39,126 nt of DNA from Paludibacteraceae bacterium (GTDB lineage Bacteria; Bacteroidota; Bacteroidia; Bacteroidales; Paludibacteraceae): the NCBI GenBank assembly GCA_024400275.1, contig JAKSMY010000014.1, positions 1 to 39,126 of the forward strand, read 5' to 3'. Every line of letters starts with the position of its first letter. Position 1 is the first letter of the stretch. The position numbers and the translations under genes are program-made. The notes under the pieces are model-generated. The model did not search any database. It worked only from the letters and a program-made list of their open reading frames with translations, and was not told where the DNA came from. Positions 38,895 through 39,126 of the stretch are shown in pieces.

Positions 38895-39126
38895 TACTTC
38901 ACTTCTTCGAAGTCCACGTCCTCGGCGTTGTTGCCTTTGTTGCTGCCGTTGTCGGTCGGACCTTGTTGGCCGCCGTTGAAAGGACCGTTAGGACCTGTGA
39001 AGGGATTGCCTTGTGCGCCTTGTGCGCCTGCCTGACCTGCATTGGCTGCATTGTACATGTCCTGCGATGCAGCTTGGAAAGCGGTCATCAGTTCGTTGTT
39101 GTACTTCTCGCACAGGTCGGCATCTT
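38894..39126 (-). CDS. dnaK: Chaperone DnaK, C-terminal end (cut by window edge)
   Basis: About 77 residues are visible. The frame runs open to the window edge, with DADLCEKYNNELMTAFQAAS, then a glycine-, glutamine- and asparagine-rich stretch (QAGAQGAQGNPFTGPNGP) and the end EDVDFEEVK. A helical part, a flexible low-complexity tail and the EDVDFEEVK end together are the standard C-terminus of bacterial DnaK, which helps to recruit partners. The upstream parts (ATPase and substrate domains) are outside the window. Confidence 0.9.
   Translation of the reverse strand, partial: DADLCEKYNNELMTAFQAASQDMYNAANAGQAGAQGAQGNPFTGPNGPFNGGQQGPTDNGSNKGNNAEDVDFEEVK

Overview
The window looks like a chromosomal segment of a Bacteroidales bacterium (phylum Bacteroidota); I cannot fix the genus. 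The grounds are the gene order secY-map-infA-rpmJ in the ribosomal operon, six promoters of the Bacteroidota type (TTG, exactly 20 bases, then TAnnTTTG), a FISUMP-type lipoprotein, a DUF3276 PUR-domain protein, the bamD-rpoZ-coaBC cluster, and the cysteine-poor L36 and S14 proteins. There are no tRNA, rRNA or CRISPR features and no intact insertion sequence.

Layout. 1-9241 (+) is the spc/alpha ribosomal operon from rplX (cut by the window edge) to rplQ, closed by a strong terminator at 9261-9299. 9300-9719 has no gene but is dense in short tandem repeats with an 11-base period. 9720-12019 (-) is an accessory patch: a FISUMP-domain lipoprotein with a compositionally distinct 3' end, a broken RhuM-like gene and an unknown membrane protein. 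12155-18911 (+) is a drug-efflux locus: a TetR regulator, an outer-membrane factor, a periplasmic adaptor, an RND pump and a PII-like protein. 18937-20787 (+) is a tight cassette of a DUF4097-type protein, a small membrane protein, an ECF sigma factor and a second small membrane protein.

29283-20809 (-) is a ten-gene, almost gapless operon from one promoter: diacylglycerol-kinase-like protein, dut, a TPR protein, an EnvC-like protein, an FKBP lipoprotein, a Rieske-like lipoprotein, rimM, a SpoU methyltransferase, a U32 peptidase-family protein with a displaced C-terminal part, and a shortened RelA/SpoT homologue. Divergent to it is the DUF3276 gene (29394-29789, +). 33940-29776 (-) holds an outer-membrane barrel protein, apbE, bamD, rpoZ and coaBC. 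34285-34037 (-) is a small unknown gene with its own promoter and terminator. 38757-34373 (-) is the lysS-gpsA-pgi-nadD operon, and the 3' end of dnaK enters at the right edge.

The most unusual feature is the short-repeat content. Three unrelated short-repeat families occur both between genes and in frame inside a conserved gene: 9-base units in the rpsK-rpsD spacer and in the RelA homologue, 11-base units after rplQ and in nadD, and about 25-base dimers around the efflux operon, before dnaK and in the U32 gene. A fourth, GC-rich hairpin sequence sits inside lysS. All four genes stay open, and the inserts fall in places where the families tolerate extra residues. The second point of interest is the 3' end of the FISUMP gene, which resembles the variable region of a diversity-generating retroelement target, although no reverse transcriptase or template lies in this window.
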